64,000 nt of DNA, taken from assembly GCA_017427265.1 (NCBI GenBank), contig JAFRTG010000021.1, positions 62,001-126,000 on the forward strand, written 5' to 3'. Position 1 is the first letter of the stretch. Every line of letters begins with the position of its first letter. Positions 37,567 through 45,939 of this stretch are shown here, one piece after another. The notes beneath the pieces are model-generated. The model made no database searches. It was not told the DNA's origin and saw only the letters and a program-made list of their open reading frames with translations. The translations under genes were made by a program, and so were the position numbers. This DNA comes from Oscillospiraceae bacterium. GTDB taxonomy: Bacteria > Bacillota > Clostridia > Oscillospirales > Ruminococcaceae.

Positions 37567-37595
37567 TTGACATTTTATGTGTACTATGTTATAAT
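37567..37595 (+). promoter_or_regulatory. Promoter of the LRR-dockerin gene
   Basis: TTGACA, 17 bases, TATAAT, followed by a leader of about 95 bases. Confidence 0.85.
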
Positions 37596-37693
37596 ATATT
37601 TTGAGGAGATATCTTCTCAGATTGAAGAAAGCGGCGAATTTTATCGGACATATCATTACGCCGCCATGTCCTGTATGTAAAGGAGTGGTGATT

Positions 37694-38749
37694 ATGAGAA
37701 ATAGCATTGTAAAGCATTTTGCGCTCAGCACTGCTGCTCTGCTTTGTATCAGCATGAGTTCGTTGACAGTTCACGCAAGTGATTCTTTTGTCGGTCCGGT
37801 CAATCTGAACGAAGAGGAACTGCAATGGGTAAATGATACATATCAGAAAGGCGAAACTGTCCAAACAAAGGACGGAGAGTTCTCGTATAAAATCGTGCGC
37901 GATCCGCATTTGTGCGGCCATATTATCGAATACACCGGAAATGGCAGTGATATTGTTTTTCCCGACTATACCGGTTTCGTGCGGCTGAACCGTTCAAGTG
38001 TTGACTTGTCAGAAAGAGACGATATTACATCCGTAACATATGACGGTGTACGTCATCCCGGTGAAATGCTTGATGATTTCCACAACTGCAAAAACCTTGA
38101 ATCACTGACCGTGAATGCAGAATATTCCGATCAGCTGATCGAGCTTTATGATCTGAGCGATGATTTCGTAAAGACACCGTCCGGTCAATGTCTTCTGAAC
38201 GGCAGCTTTGCAGACTGCACAAATCTGAAAGCGATCACACTTCCGCATGAATCGGAAAAATTAGAGTGTTATATCGGAGAAAAGGTATTTGAAGGCTGCA
38301 CCGCACTGAAAGAACTTGATTTGTCCGGTTATTGGGGTATCAAGGAGGATGCGTTTCTGAATTGTACCGCATTGGAAAAAGTGGTGTTCAATGAAAATGT
38401 GAAAGAAATTCAGGATCATGCATTCGGATATATCAAGGATGCTGACGGCAATTATCAGCGCTGTGAGGGCTTGACAATTTACGGTGTTACCGGAACTGCT
38501 GCCGAGACTTATGCAAAAGAAAACGGAATCCCGTTTGTTGCAGTCACTCCGGCCGCGCTTTCGGGTGACGCTACCTGCAACAATGTCGTTGACGTTTCCG
38601 ATGCGGTGCTTGCCGCAAAATTTGCCACCGGCGACAGCGAGGCCGTCATTACCGATCAGGGCAAGCTGAATGCCGATCTGGACGGCGACGGCAGCGTCAC
38701 GCTCGACGATGTGACGCTGATCCTCAAAATCATTACAAAGCTGCTGTGA
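37694..38749 (+). CDS. Secreted LRR protein with C-terminal dockerin type I
   Basis: 351 residues from the ATG after AAAGGAGTGG. The signal peptide spans residues 1-30 (cut near VHASD). About 60 residues of unique sequence are followed by BspA-type LRR_5 repeats (about 115-280: FHNCKNLESL, FADCTNLKAI, FEGCTALKEL, FLNCTALEKV). A TIYGVTGTAAETYAKENGIPF segment is typical of the repeat end. The dockerin occupies about 290-351, with DVSDAVLAAKFATG and DLDGDGSVTLDDVTLILKII; the first calcium loop is less canonical (CNNVVDVSD). Likely attached to a cohesin scaffold. Codon use is slightly more AT-rich than its neighbours. Confidence 0.88.
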   Translation: MRNSIVKHFALSTAALLCISMSSLTVHASDSFVGPVNLNEEELQWVNDTYQKGETVQTKDGEFSYKIVRDPHLCGHIIEYTGNGSDIVFPDYTGFVRLNRSSVDLSERDDITSVTYDGVRHPGEMLDDFHNCKNLESLTVNAEYSDQLIELYDLSDDFVKTPSGQCLLNGSFADCTNLKAITLPHESEKLECYIGEKVFEGCTALKELDLSGYWGIKEDAFLNCTALEKVVFNENVKEIQDHAFGYIKDADGNYQRCEGLTIYGVTGTAAETYAKENGIPFVAVTPAALSGDATCNNVVDVSDAVLAAKFATGDSEAVITDQGKLNADLDGDGSVTLDDVTLILKIITKLL

Positions 38750-38771
38750 TGCGTTTGCACAGAATCAAAAC

Positions 38772-38804
38772 AGCCCCGTACCGGTTCCGAACCGGCGCGG
38801 GGCT
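38772..38804 (+). terminator. Terminator of the LRR-dockerin gene
   Basis: Outer stem AGCCCCG with CGGGGCT and inner CCGGTT with GAACCGG. The T run is weak. Confidence 0.7.
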
Positions 38805-38878
38805 TCGCATTTAGAAAAAAGGTATCGCTGCGCAATGATTTATGATGAGGGCTTTGCCCTTAAACTCCCGCTTTGGAC

Positions 38879-38918
38879 GTATCTCCGGATTCCATAATCA
38901 ATCCATCGGAGATACCGC
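38879..38918. repeat. Hairpin-forming intergenic repeat, copy 2
   Basis: GTATCTCCG (38879-38887) pairs with CGGAGATAC (38907-38915). Bases 38897-38918 are the inverse of 3220-3241. The AI-2E gene stop codon lies inside the repeat. A GGTATCGCTGCGCAATGAT arm at 38821 belongs to another dispersed motif. Confidence 0.6.
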
Positions 38919-40022
38919 TGAATCGGCGGAGAACAGCAGCGCATAGGCCGCCGCAGCAAGCGGAACGCCCAGCAGCATCCCCGTCACGCCGAACAGTCCG
39001 CCGCAGACGACGATCGAAGCGAGTACCCATGCAGGCGGCAGTCCGAGCGAATGCCCCACCACCCGCGGATAAATCAGATTGCTCTCAATCTGCTGCAATA
39101 CCACAATATACAGCAGAAACCACAGCACTGCGCCCGGCCTGACCATCAGCAGAAGCAGCGCGCAGGGGATTGTCCCTGCAAGCGGCCCGATATACGGCAC
39201 AATGTTGGTCAGGCCGATGACCGCGCTGATCAGCACCGGATACGGAAAATGAAACAGCTGCATCCCAAGCCAGCACAGGGCGCCGAGAATCAGCGATTCC
39301 CGGCACTGCGAGTTCAGAAACCGCGCAAAGGTGCCGCAGATCTGCCGCAGCCGGTGCATCAGCCGCAGCAGCTTTTCGGGAGAACCGGTGCGTTCTGCAA
39401 TCTGCATCAGCTGTGCTTTCAGACGGGGCTTGTCCGCAAGCAGATACAGCGAAAACACCGCCCCGATGCCGATATCCAGCAGCAGGCCGAGCAGCGCGGC
39501 CGTGCAGTCGTAGGTTTTCCGCAGCAGCGCCGGAAGCTGCTCCTGTACTTTGGCGAGCAGCGATTCAAGCCTTGCCTGCGGAAAGAGTCTTGCTGCTGAC
39601 GTATCGGAAAACCTGCCCGCCCATTGCAGCAGATTGTCGCTGTAAATGCCGATGTTGTCGGAAATCAGCCGGACAGATTTCATCACCTGCGGAATCAGCA
39701 CGCAGATGATGCTGATGACAGTCAGAACCGGCGGGAGCATCGCGCCGAGAAGCGAAACCGGCCGGATCCAGCCGGCGGGGACACGATGCCTTTTTGCGCA
39801 GAATCCGGAGAAATCGGTGCGCAGCCGGTCGTAAGACGGCTCCAGCATGGTTGCAAACAAGATGCCGAGCAGCAGCGGCCGCAGGACATGCAGCAGCCTG
39901 CCGCATCCGGCAAGCACGCTGCGGATATGCAGGAAAAGCACGGCTGCGAAAAGCAGCACGATTCCGCTGCCGGTGATAATCCGGAACAGCGGTTCCCGGA
40001 TCAGATCTTGCTGTTTCCGCAC
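38898..40022 (-). CDS. AI-2E family transporter (permease)
   Basis: 374 residues from a GTG at 40022, chosen because GAAGGGAGTG lies six bases ahead and the start then follows the upstream stop by 23 bases. Eight or so hydrophobic helices. The family signature appears as GLTNIVPYIGPLAGTIP (about 280-296) and the C-terminal GGLFGVTGMLLGVPLAA. Family members export AI-2 or act as Na+/H+ antiporters, or take part in spore-membrane transport (YtvI-like). Its place in a peptidoglycan/SpoIID-like operon favours the last. The C terminus ends within an intergenic repeat. Confidence 0.85.
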   Translation of the reverse strand: MRKQQDLIREPLFRIITGSGIVLLFAAVLFLHIRSVLAGCGRLLHVLRPLLLGILFATMLEPSYDRLRTDFSGFCAKRHRVPAGWIRPVSLLGAMLPPVLTVISIICVLIPQVMKSVRLISDNIGIYSDNLLQWAGRFSDTSAARLFPQARLESLLAKVQEQLPALLRKTYDCTAALLGLLLDIGIGAVFSLYLLADKPRLKAQLMQIAERTGSPEKLLRLMHRLRQICGTFARFLNSQCRESLILGALCWLGMQLFHFPYPVLISAVIGLTNIVPYIGPLAGTIPCALLLLMVRPGAVLWFLLYIVVLQQIESNLIYPRVVGHSLGLPPAWVLASIVVCGGLFGVTGMLLGVPLAAAAYALLFSADSAVSPMD

Positions 40023-40045
40023 TGCGGCCACTCCCTTCTCCCGGT

Positions 40046-40558
40046 TCAGACAGCCGGTACTGTGCTGTTGACAAGCAGCGCCAGCCGGTTCCATGTATTG
40101 CGGTCAAGGATTCCGGTTTCCGGCAGACCGGAGAGCTGCTGCAGCTGCCGGACAGCCTGTTCCGTATCCGTATCGTAGATGCCGGTAACCGGAACCGGCT
40201 CGATATTGCGGTATCGCTGTGCGGTCAGATTCAGCAAGCTCTGCACCAGCGAAACGAGCCCGCTGCGTTCGCCCGGCTGCAGCTGAAATCTGCCGGACGG
40301 AAACACCAGAAGCGGCGCTGCGGATGCAGTCAGTGCGCGGTAGGTATCCGCAATGGCGTTCCATGTTTCGCTGTCGATCTCGCCGGTCACCGGCAGGCCG
40401 TAGGCTTCCTGAAACGCCCGGACGGCCAGCGCGGCCTCCTCTGTGAATTCCTTCTGCGGCAGCACAATCGGGATGCGTCTGTCCCGCAGCGCAATCTGAT
40501 AGAGCAGGCCGAGGATTTCTTCGATATGTTCCTGCTTCTGTGCATCGGTATAAAGCAT
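40046..40558 (-). CDS. Protein of two peptidoglycan-binding domains
   Basis: 170 residues without signal peptide. Two PG_binding_1 (PF01471-type) modules: AVRAFQEAYGLPVTGEIDSETWNAI (split here as AVRAFQEAYGLPVTG plus DSETWN, about 47-70) and a second with QAVRQLQQLSG...DRNTWN (about 135-160). It lies 14 bases after the SpoIID-like gene and shares its domain type. Lack of an export signal suggests action in the mother cell or forespore, as for cortex proteins; that is inference. Confidence 0.8.
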   Translation of the reverse strand: MLYTDAQKQEHIEEILGLLYQIALRDRRIPIVLPQKEFTEEAALAVRAFQEAYGLPVTGEIDSETWNAIADTYRALTASAAPLLVFPSGRFQLQPGERSGLVSLVQSLLNLTAQRYRNIEPVPVTGIYDTDTEQAVRQLQQLSGLPETGILDRNTWNRLALLVNSTVPAV

Positions 40559-40572
40559 TGCAAGTCACCCTT

Positions 40573-41961
40573 TCAGCGGATTGTATAGCCCGGCGCCTGA
40601 TACGGCCGTTTGCCCGCGCCGCATTTCATTTCGGAATAGACGCCGGTGATGACGTCCCATGTCACAGCGCCGACCTGTCCGTTCGCGGTCAGGCCGTATT
40701 CCCGCTGGAACGCCTGTACGGCCGAGCGCGTGATCGGCCCGAAATAGCCGGTATCGGTCACGGGCTGAATATTAGAATCAAATTGCGATATATAAGTGAG
40801 ATATTGCTGAAGCAGACGGACATTTTCGCCGCTGACGCCCTCGCGCAGCACCTCGTTCGGATAGAGCCGGACGCATTCTCCGGGCGGCTCCGAGGCAAGA
40901 ATGCCCGCATAGGCGCGGTAGATGTCATTCCATGTCCGTTTGTCGGCAATGCCGGTCTGCGGCAGGCCGTAGGTCTGCTGGAATGACCGCACGGATGCAG
41001 CCGTCGCAGCGTCATAGTCGCCCGTGATCTGCAGCGGGAGCACGCTCTGGTAGTATGCCCCGATGACAGCCAGATAATACTGAAATGCGCGCACGGCATT
41101 GCCGTAGTCGCCCTCGCGGAGCACCGTCGGGAAGCTGCGTGTCAGTTCGCTGTACTGAAGCCCCTCCGATTGCAGCTCCGCCAGCTGCTTGACGCTGACA
41201 TAGATATACGAAAGGCGGTACCATGTCGCTTCGTTGACGATGCCGGTCGGCACCAGTTCAAAAACCTGCTGAAAGACGCGCACGGAATCGGCGGTGCGGT
41301 CGTCGAAAATGCCGTCTGCGTCCGCGATTTTCGGGATTGCGGGGAAGTTCTGCGCGATGCGGTTCAGCTGAATCTGAATGGTCTGCACATCGCTGCCGAC
41401 CATGCCCTTTTCCTGCGGAATGCCCGGATAGCTCGGTGCTGCGGCACGGATCTCCGTGCTGCGGATCAGGTCGATGTCCTCGCCGTAGTAAAATTGCAGA
41501 ATTTCATAGGGGGTGCTGCCGCTGTTGGCCAGTCCGACGGTTCCCCACTGCGAAAGCCCGCTGCAGCTTGTGCGGACGCCGTCACAGAAGGCCGAAAACA
41601 GCGGCTCATAGCTGCCCTGCCTGCGGATGTAGGTGCGGATCAGCTCCTCGGTCAGCTGACTGATGTTCTCAAAGATTTCGCGGCCGTAGACGAATGCCTG
41701 ATCGTACTGCGTGGACGACGTGATGTCAAACGGATATCCCCGCGAGCGATACCATTCTGTATAAATGCGGTTGAGCGCATAGGTGTTGATGACATAGATA
41801 TTGGCACGCAGCGCGTTTTCCGGCCATGTGGGATAAATCTCACTGGATGCGACATTTTTGATATAGCTGATATACGGGATCGTGACGTTTGCGGCATCGG
41901 CGTCCGGCAGACCGAGGTGCACGGTGATCGTTTCGGGGATAAAGACTTCTCCGCTGAGCAT
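40573..41961 (-). CDS. SpoIID-like domain plus tandem peptidoglycan-binding domains
   Basis: 462 residues, no signal peptide. The N-terminal 180 residues resemble SpoIID/LytB: INTYALNRIYTEWYRSRGY, then SSTQYDQAFVYGRE, and SQWGTVGLANSG with a late FYYGEDIDL. SpoIID is a lytic transglycosylase of engulfment. Three PG_binding_1 modules follow (about 200-255, 300-350, 385-440), each with AV..FQ..[YF]GL..[TN]G and TW. Such proteins occur in Clostridia as putative cortex-associated enzymes. ATG after AAAGAGGAG. Part of a four-gene operon with the Pro-rich protein upstream. Confidence 0.82.
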   Translation of the reverse strand: MLSGEVFIPETITVHLGLPDADAANVTIPYISYIKNVASSEIYPTWPENALRANIYVINTYALNRIYTEWYRSRGYPFDITSSTQYDQAFVYGREIFENISQLTEELIRTYIRRQGSYEPLFSAFCDGVRTSCSGLSQWGTVGLANSGSTPYEILQFYYGEDIDLIRSTEIRAAAPSYPGIPQEKGMVGSDVQTIQIQLNRIAQNFPAIPKIADADGIFDDRTADSVRVFQQVFELVPTGIVNEATWYRLSYIYVSVKQLAELQSEGLQYSELTRSFPTVLREGDYGNAVRAFQYYLAVIGAYYQSVLPLQITGDYDAATAASVRSFQQTYGLPQTGIADKRTWNDIYRAYAGILASEPPGECVRLYPNEVLREGVSGENVRLLQQYLTYISQFDSNIQPVTDTGYFGPITRSAVQAFQREYGLTANGQVGAVTWDVITGVYSEMKCGAGKRPYQAPGYTIR

Positions 41962-41975
41962 AGCGTTCTCCTCTT

Positions 41976-42602
41976 TCAGTATTGCTGCATGTTATTGTAA
42001 AATGTCAGATCCCCGCCGGGAACGGGCTCCTCGCTTCCGGCCGGCAGCGGAATCAGGATGAACGTCTGCACGGAGGTCACATTCGGAAAGACCGGTATAT
42101 CGGTGCTGTGCTCCCGGTAATAGCCCTCTGCCTGCACGGAGATATCATAGAGGAAGGAGGCCGGGCGGCGCTGATCTTCGGAGGGCGGCGGCGCCGGAAC
42201 GGTGACGGTTTCCGTTTCGCCGCTGTCGTCGGTCGTCTGCAATGCGATGAGCTCCGGCTCGCCGCCTGAAAAATGCGTGATCGTCACGGCGGCGCCCGCG
42301 ACCGGCCTTGCGCCCTCTGCCGTGACGGTGTGGACGCGGATGAAGCCGGTATACGCCCGCTTGGGGAGCGCCGGTTCCGCGGGCTCCTCCGGGATGTTCT
42401 GCGGTGCCGGCGGGATTCCGGAGGGCGGTTCCGGCAAGGGTGCGGCGGCTTCGGGCTGCGGGGCGGGAGATTTGGGTTCCTGTACGGGCGGTGCGGCAGG
42501 CGGTTCAGGCTTCGGCGGCGGATTCAGATTCTGACCGGCGTACATCCGGAACAGCTCCTCGCGGTATCGCTTTGCGGTATCCTCAAATTCCTGACGGTTC
42601 AT
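41976..42602 (-). CDS. Proline-rich protein with carboxypeptidase-regulatory-like domain
   Basis: 208 residues. The first 25 residues are charged (MNRQEFEDTAKRYREELFR-like). A Pro/Glu/Ala-rich low-complexity region runs to about 80. A beta-sandwich follows (about 85-190: GFIRVHTVTAEGARPVAGAAV, then SGETETV, YDISVQAEGYY), typical of carboxypeptidase regulatory/TonB-plug-like folds. No signal peptide. It is the first gene of the SpoIID-like operon, 14 bases ahead of that gene, so it may be its adaptor. Function unknown. Confidence 0.72.
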   Translation of the reverse strand: MNRQEFEDTAKRYREELFRMYAGQNLNPPPKPEPPAAPPVQEPKSPAPQPEAAAPLPEPPSGIPPAPQNIPEEPAEPALPKRAYTGFIRVHTVTAEGARPVAGAAVTITHFSGGEPELIALQTTDDSGETETVTVPAPPPSEDQRRPASFLYDISVQAEGYYREHSTDIPVFPNVTSVQTFILIPLPAGSEEPVPGGDLTFYNNMQQY

Positions 42603-42659
42603 GCAAAAACTCCTTTCCGGTGCATTCTGCTTTCATCCTATGCGAAAGCGGCCGCAAAC

Positions 42660-42688
42660 TTGACAAGAATCCGCAGATATGATAAGAT
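42660..42688 (+). promoter_or_regulatory. Promoter of the tfoX-N gene
   Basis: TTGACA, 17 bases, TAAGAT, 30 bases before the start at 42719. Confidence 0.75.
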
Positions 42689-42718
42689 TACAAAGGAATT
42701 TGAAAGGAACGTGATAAA

Positions 42719-43048
42719 ATGGCATCCGATCAGACCTATCTTGATTATATTACGGAGCAGCTTTCCGGATTGCCGGAGATCCGCAGCCGCAAAATGATGG
42801 GGGAGTATATTCTCTATTCCGGCGGCAGGATCTTCGGCGGCATATATGATAACCGGTTTCTCGTCAAGGTGACGCCCGCATCGCTGCGGCTGCTGCCGGA
42901 TGCGCAGCAGGAGGAGCCCTATCCGGGCGCAAAGCCGATGCTGCTGGTACCCGATCCCGATGACCGCGCGCTGATGGAGAAGCTCGTCTCTGAAATGTAC
43001 AGCGAGCTGCCGGAGCCGAAGCCGCGAAAGGGCGGAAGCAAGCCGTGA
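42719..43048 (+). CDS. TfoX N-terminal domain protein
   Basis: 109 residues. RKMMGEYILYSGGRIFGGIYDNRFLVKV (about 24-51) is the TfoX_N signature. The DNA-uptake regulator TfoX/Sxy has a second, C-terminal domain, absent here; stand-alone TfoX_N proteins are common and uncharacterised. It overlaps the next gene by GTGA. ATG is preceded by GAAAGGAA. Confidence 0.85.
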   Translation: MASDQTYLDYITEQLSGLPEIRSRKMMGEYILYSGGRIFGGIYDNRFLVKVTPASLRLLPDAQQEEPYPGAKPMLLVPDPDDRALMEKLVSEMYSELPEPKPRKGGSKP

Positions 43049-43893
43049 GCCGGATGCAGCTCACGGTGCAGTGTACCGGAGAAATGCCGCTCGGCAGTTA
43101 TCTGCGGCAGTATGCGGGATTCTCTGCACAGCTGCTCAGACGGCTCAAGGCGGTGCCGGACGGCATCATGCGGGCGGGGCAGCATCTCCGGACGGTCGAT
43201 CCGGTGCGCAGCGGCGATATCATTCTGCTGCATCTGCCGGAGCAGTGTGCGCATGAACCGAATCCTGCGCTGCAGGTTTTCGCGGCTTATGAATCCGTGC
43301 AGGTGCTTGTCTGCGAAAAGCCTGCCGGAATGCCCTCGCATCCTTCGATGCTGCACCGGACGGATACGCTTGCAAACTGGTTTGCGGCGTATGAGCCGGA
43401 CTGCGGGTTTCATCTCCTCAACCGGCTCGACCGCAACACCTCCGGGCTCTGCCTGATTGCAAAGACGGCCTATGCAGCCCATGCGCTCAGCGGCAAGGTG
43501 CAGAAGCGGTATTATGCGCTGGTCAGGCCGGGGCTGCACGGCAGCGGCACCGTGGATGCGCCGATTGCACGGGAAAGAGAATCGGTTATTACACGCTGCG
43601 TCCGTGCGGACGGAAAGCCTGCCGTGACGCATTACCGCGTGCTCCGGGAGACGGCTCGGTGCACGCTGCTGGAGCTGACGCTCGAAACCGGCCGGACGCA
43701 TCAGATCCGCGTGCATTTTGCGCACATCGGGTATCCGCTGCTGGGAGATTCGCTCTACGGCGGGGACTGTACGCTGCTGCAGGCACATGCGCTGCACTGC
43801 GGTCTGGTGCAATTCCCGGAACCGGAAACCGGTGCGGAAATCCGCGTAACATCGCCGCTTCGCAATGATATGCAGCAATTACTTGATACTTGA
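43045..43893 (+). CDS. RluA-family pseudouridine synthase
   Basis: 282 residues, GTG start overlapping the upstream stop; an ATG three codons on is possible. An S4-like N terminus (about 1-70) precedes the catalytic domain: LLNRLDRNTSGL (about 130) holds the catalytic Asp. KRYYALV, LTLETGRTHQIRVH (about 213-226) and HIGYPLLGDSLYGG complete the RluA pattern. It modifies uridines in rRNA or tRNA; the target site is not predictable. Confidence 0.92.
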   Translation: MSRMQLTVQCTGEMPLGSYLRQYAGFSAQLLRRLKAVPDGIMRAGQHLRTVDPVRSGDIILLHLPEQCAHEPNPALQVFAAYESVQVLVCEKPAGMPSHPSMLHRTDTLANWFAAYEPDCGFHLLNRLDRNTSGLCLIAKTAYAAHALSGKVQKRYYALVRPGLHGSGTVDAPIARERESVITRCVRADGKPAVTHYRVLRETARCTLLELTLETGRTHQIRVHFAHIGYPLLGDSLYGGDCTLLQAHALHCGLVQFPEPETGAEIRVTSPLRNDMQQLLDT

Positions 43894-43912
43894 AATGCAG
43901 AAAGGAATTCAC

Positions 43913-44875
43913 ATGAAAGACTGGAAACTGACACAAACGAAGCCGCTGTTTGACAGAATCCGGAAGCATCCGGGGGTGCGGGTCTCACAGAATCCTGCCG
44001 TGATTCTGCTGTTGTTTGCGGCCGCACTGTTCTGCTCGGTGTGTGCGGAGACTGTGCTCGGCACAGTGCCGCAGACGGTGCTGATGATGAAAAAGAAAAC
44101 GCCGCAGGATGACCCGGATATCTTTCTGATACTCGGTCTGATGCTGACGTTTGTAAATATTCTGATTCCGGCGATCGTCTGCGTTTTTGCGGAAAAGCGT
44201 CCGCTGCGGACAATGGGCTTTACGCGGAAGCGCTGCATGCCGGATTATCTGACCGGACTGCTGCTGGGCTTTTGCATGATGTCCGCCGTGGTCATGGCTG
44301 CGTGGAAGGCCGGCGCAATCCGGCTGAACGGCGGATTCCGGCAGGTCCCGGTTCTGACGGCGGCTGTAACTGCGGTCGGCTGGGGCATACAGGGGCTTTC
44401 TGAGGAGGTCACGTTCCGCGGCTATCTGATGATGTCGCTCGGTACCAGAACAAAGCCCTGGATGAGCGTTGCGGTCAGCTCGCTGCTGTTCGCATTTGCC
44501 CACGCCTTCAATGACGGTTTTTCGCTCCCTGCGTTTGTCAATCTGTTTCTGTTCGGTGTGACGGAGGCGCTTCTGGTGCTCCGCACGGACAGCATCTGGG
44601 CGGCGGCTGCGCTGCATTCGGTCTGGAACTGGGCGCAGGGCAGCTTTTACGGCCTTACGGTCAGCGGCCTCATGACAGCATCTTCGTTTCTGGTATTTGA
44701 GCAGACCGGTTCGGCAAACTGGATCGGCGGAAAGACCTTCGGACTGGAAGCGGGTGCCGGCACAACGGCGGTTTGTCTGCTGGTGAGCATCATCCTTCTT
44801 TCTCTGATTCCCCAGCGGGCGGGCAGTGCCCGCCTTCTCGATCGAAAGTTCTCCGGTGATGAAGTGAAGAAGTGA
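43913..44875 (+). CDS. CPBP-family intramembrane metalloprotease with repeat-derived tail
   Basis: 320 residues from the ATG after AGAAAGGAA. Eight or so hydrophobic helices. The Abi/CPBP motifs are EEVTFRG (about 163), FAHAFNDG (about 195) and ALHSVWNWAQG (about 238), all with intact Glu and His residues. Family members act in prenyl-protein-like processing, bacteriocin immunity or anti-sigma cleavage. The last 15 residues (from PQRAGSARLLDRKF on) are encoded by the dispersed GCGGGCAGTGCCCGC repeat, so the native C terminus has been replaced. Immunity-like genes follow. Confidence 0.88.
   Translation: MKDWKLTQTKPLFDRIRKHPGVRVSQNPAVILLLFAAALFCSVCAETVLGTVPQTVLMMKKKTPQDDPDIFLILGLMLTFVNILIPAIVCVFAEKRPLRTMGFTRKRCMPDYLTGLLLGFCMMSAVVMAAWKAGAIRLNGGFRQVPVLTAAVTAVGWGIQGLSEEVTFRGYLMMSLGTRTKPWMSVAVSSLLFAFAHAFNDGFSLPAFVNLFLFGVTEALLVLRTDSIWAAAALHSVWNWAQGSFYGLTVSGLMTASSFLVFEQTGSANWIGGKTFGLEAGAGTTAVCLLVSIILLSLIPQRAGSARLLDRKFSGDEVKK
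44819..44853. repeat. Dispersed palindrome inside the CPBP gene
   Basis: GCGGGCAGTGCCCGC at 44819-44833, then a CGATCGAAAGTTCTCCGG tail similar to the GATCTAAAGATCTCCGG that follows the copy at 59883. It encodes the protein C terminus. Confidence 0.75.
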
Positions 44876-44914
44876 GGATTGCTGCATCTCAGCTTATGGA
44901 AAGAGGAATATCAA

Positions 44915-45325
44915 ATGGACGATATGACAAATCAGCAAAAGCAGATGCTTTGTCTTGAGATAATGGAAAAGCTCAAAGCGCAGATCAAAAACAAAGATGC
45001 CGTTCGGGATATCGGCGAAGCAATCCGTCTGTGCCGGAAATGGCTGGACACCCGGGCAGATGTTTCGTATGAACTGTATCATCTTCTGGACGGTGAGGCG
45101 CACGGCTTTACGCTGTTTCAGGAGGCTGAAACAGACAGCCGCATGACCGCAGTCTGGAACGTCCTGATTGATGCGGCTGCGTATATCTGCCGCGCTGTTT
45201 ATGAAGGGCACGGCGCAAAGTATTTCCCGGAGCCGATTGAGCTTGTGGATGAAGAGACATTCCTGCGCTGTGTGAAGACTTATGAAGAGGTTACCGCCGG
45301 GAGGGCAGCCGATGAAAGCATTTGA
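44915..45325 (+). CDS. Imm6-like immunity protein
   Basis: 136 residues from the ATG after AGAGGAAT. Helical and acidic. The pattern YELYHLLDGEAHGFTLFQEAE, then WNVLIDAAAYICRAVYEGHGAKYFPEPIE resembles Imm6, an immunity family of polymorphic toxin systems. No toxin gene lies nearby, so it may be an orphan or defensive immunity gene. The next gene starts inside its last codons. Family assignment is from pattern recall. Confidence 0.6.
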   Translation: MDDMTNQQKQMLCLEIMEKLKAQIKNKDAVRDIGEAIRLCRKWLDTRADVSYELYHLLDGEAHGFTLFQEAETDSRMTAVWNVLIDAAAYICRAVYEGHGAKYFPEPIELVDEETFLRCVKTYEEVTAGRAADESI

Positions 45326-45737
45326 TGTCAGGGCATTGTATGAGAAGTATTGCCGGAAGGAATCGGACAACCGGTATGACTGTGAAGCGGACTGCCGCAC
45401 ATATGAAATCATTCCGGCCTCGGAAGCGGAGCTGACGGCGTTCCGCGCAAACTGCATCGCCCGGAATGTCCCGGAAGAAGCGATGGAGGAACTGCTTGCA
45501 TACTATCGGCAGAACAACAATTTCCTGAATGATTTTTTCTGTGATGACATCGGCATTTTCGAGTGGTGGGATGACTGCCGCCAGCTATGGCTCGGCATCC
45601 TGGACACGGATGTATTCCGGTTTTGTGCCGATTCGGGAAAATATACCATCGGAGACGGCGGAAATGTTTCCTACGGCAAAGCATACGAGTTTGATACGCT
45701 GGAACAAATGCTGGAAGCGCATTTTCAGAGGATATGA
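45312..45737 (+). CDS. Hypothetical protein, coupled to the Imm6-like gene
   Basis: 141 residues, starting 14 bases before the end of the upstream gene. Acidic, rich in aromatic residues, without signal or membrane helix. The C-terminal WWDDCRQLWLGILDTDVFRF and a final EFDTLEQMLEAHFQRI recall the end of small immunity proteins such as SUKH, but no family is claimed. Coupling with the Imm6-like gene suggests related roles. Confidence 0.6.
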   Translation: MKAFDVRALYEKYCRKESDNRYDCEADCRTYEIIPASEAELTAFRANCIARNVPEEAMEELLAYYRQNNNFLNDFFCDDIGIFEWWDDCRQLWLGILDTDVFRFCADSGKYTIGDGGNVSYGKAYEFDTLEQMLEAHFQRI

Positions 45738-45767
45738 CCTGCAAAGGAACCGGCTGAAAAGAGCATT

Positions 45768-45807
45768 GCCGCTGCAGATGCAACGCATAAAGCGAAGCTG
45801 CGGCGGC
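45768..45807 (+). terminator. Terminator of the immunity-like pair
   Basis: A 10-bp stem, GCCGCTGCAG with CTGCGGCGGC (one G-U), followed by ATTTTTTG. Confidence 0.75.
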
Positions 45808-45853
45808 ATTTTTTGCGCAATGTGCCGAAAGCGCATTTTTTTGCGCCGGATAC

Positions 45854-45882
45854 TTGACAAATGCGGCAAAAGCTGATATAAT
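45854..45882 (+). promoter_or_regulatory. Promoter of the ylxM-ffh operon
   Basis: TTGACA, 17 bases, TATAAT, about 57 bases before ylxM. Confidence 0.88.
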
Positions 45883-45939
45883 AGGGAGGCTGGTGTAAAG
45901 GTCTCCACCATGACAGCAGAAAGGCAGGCGGTCATCCCG

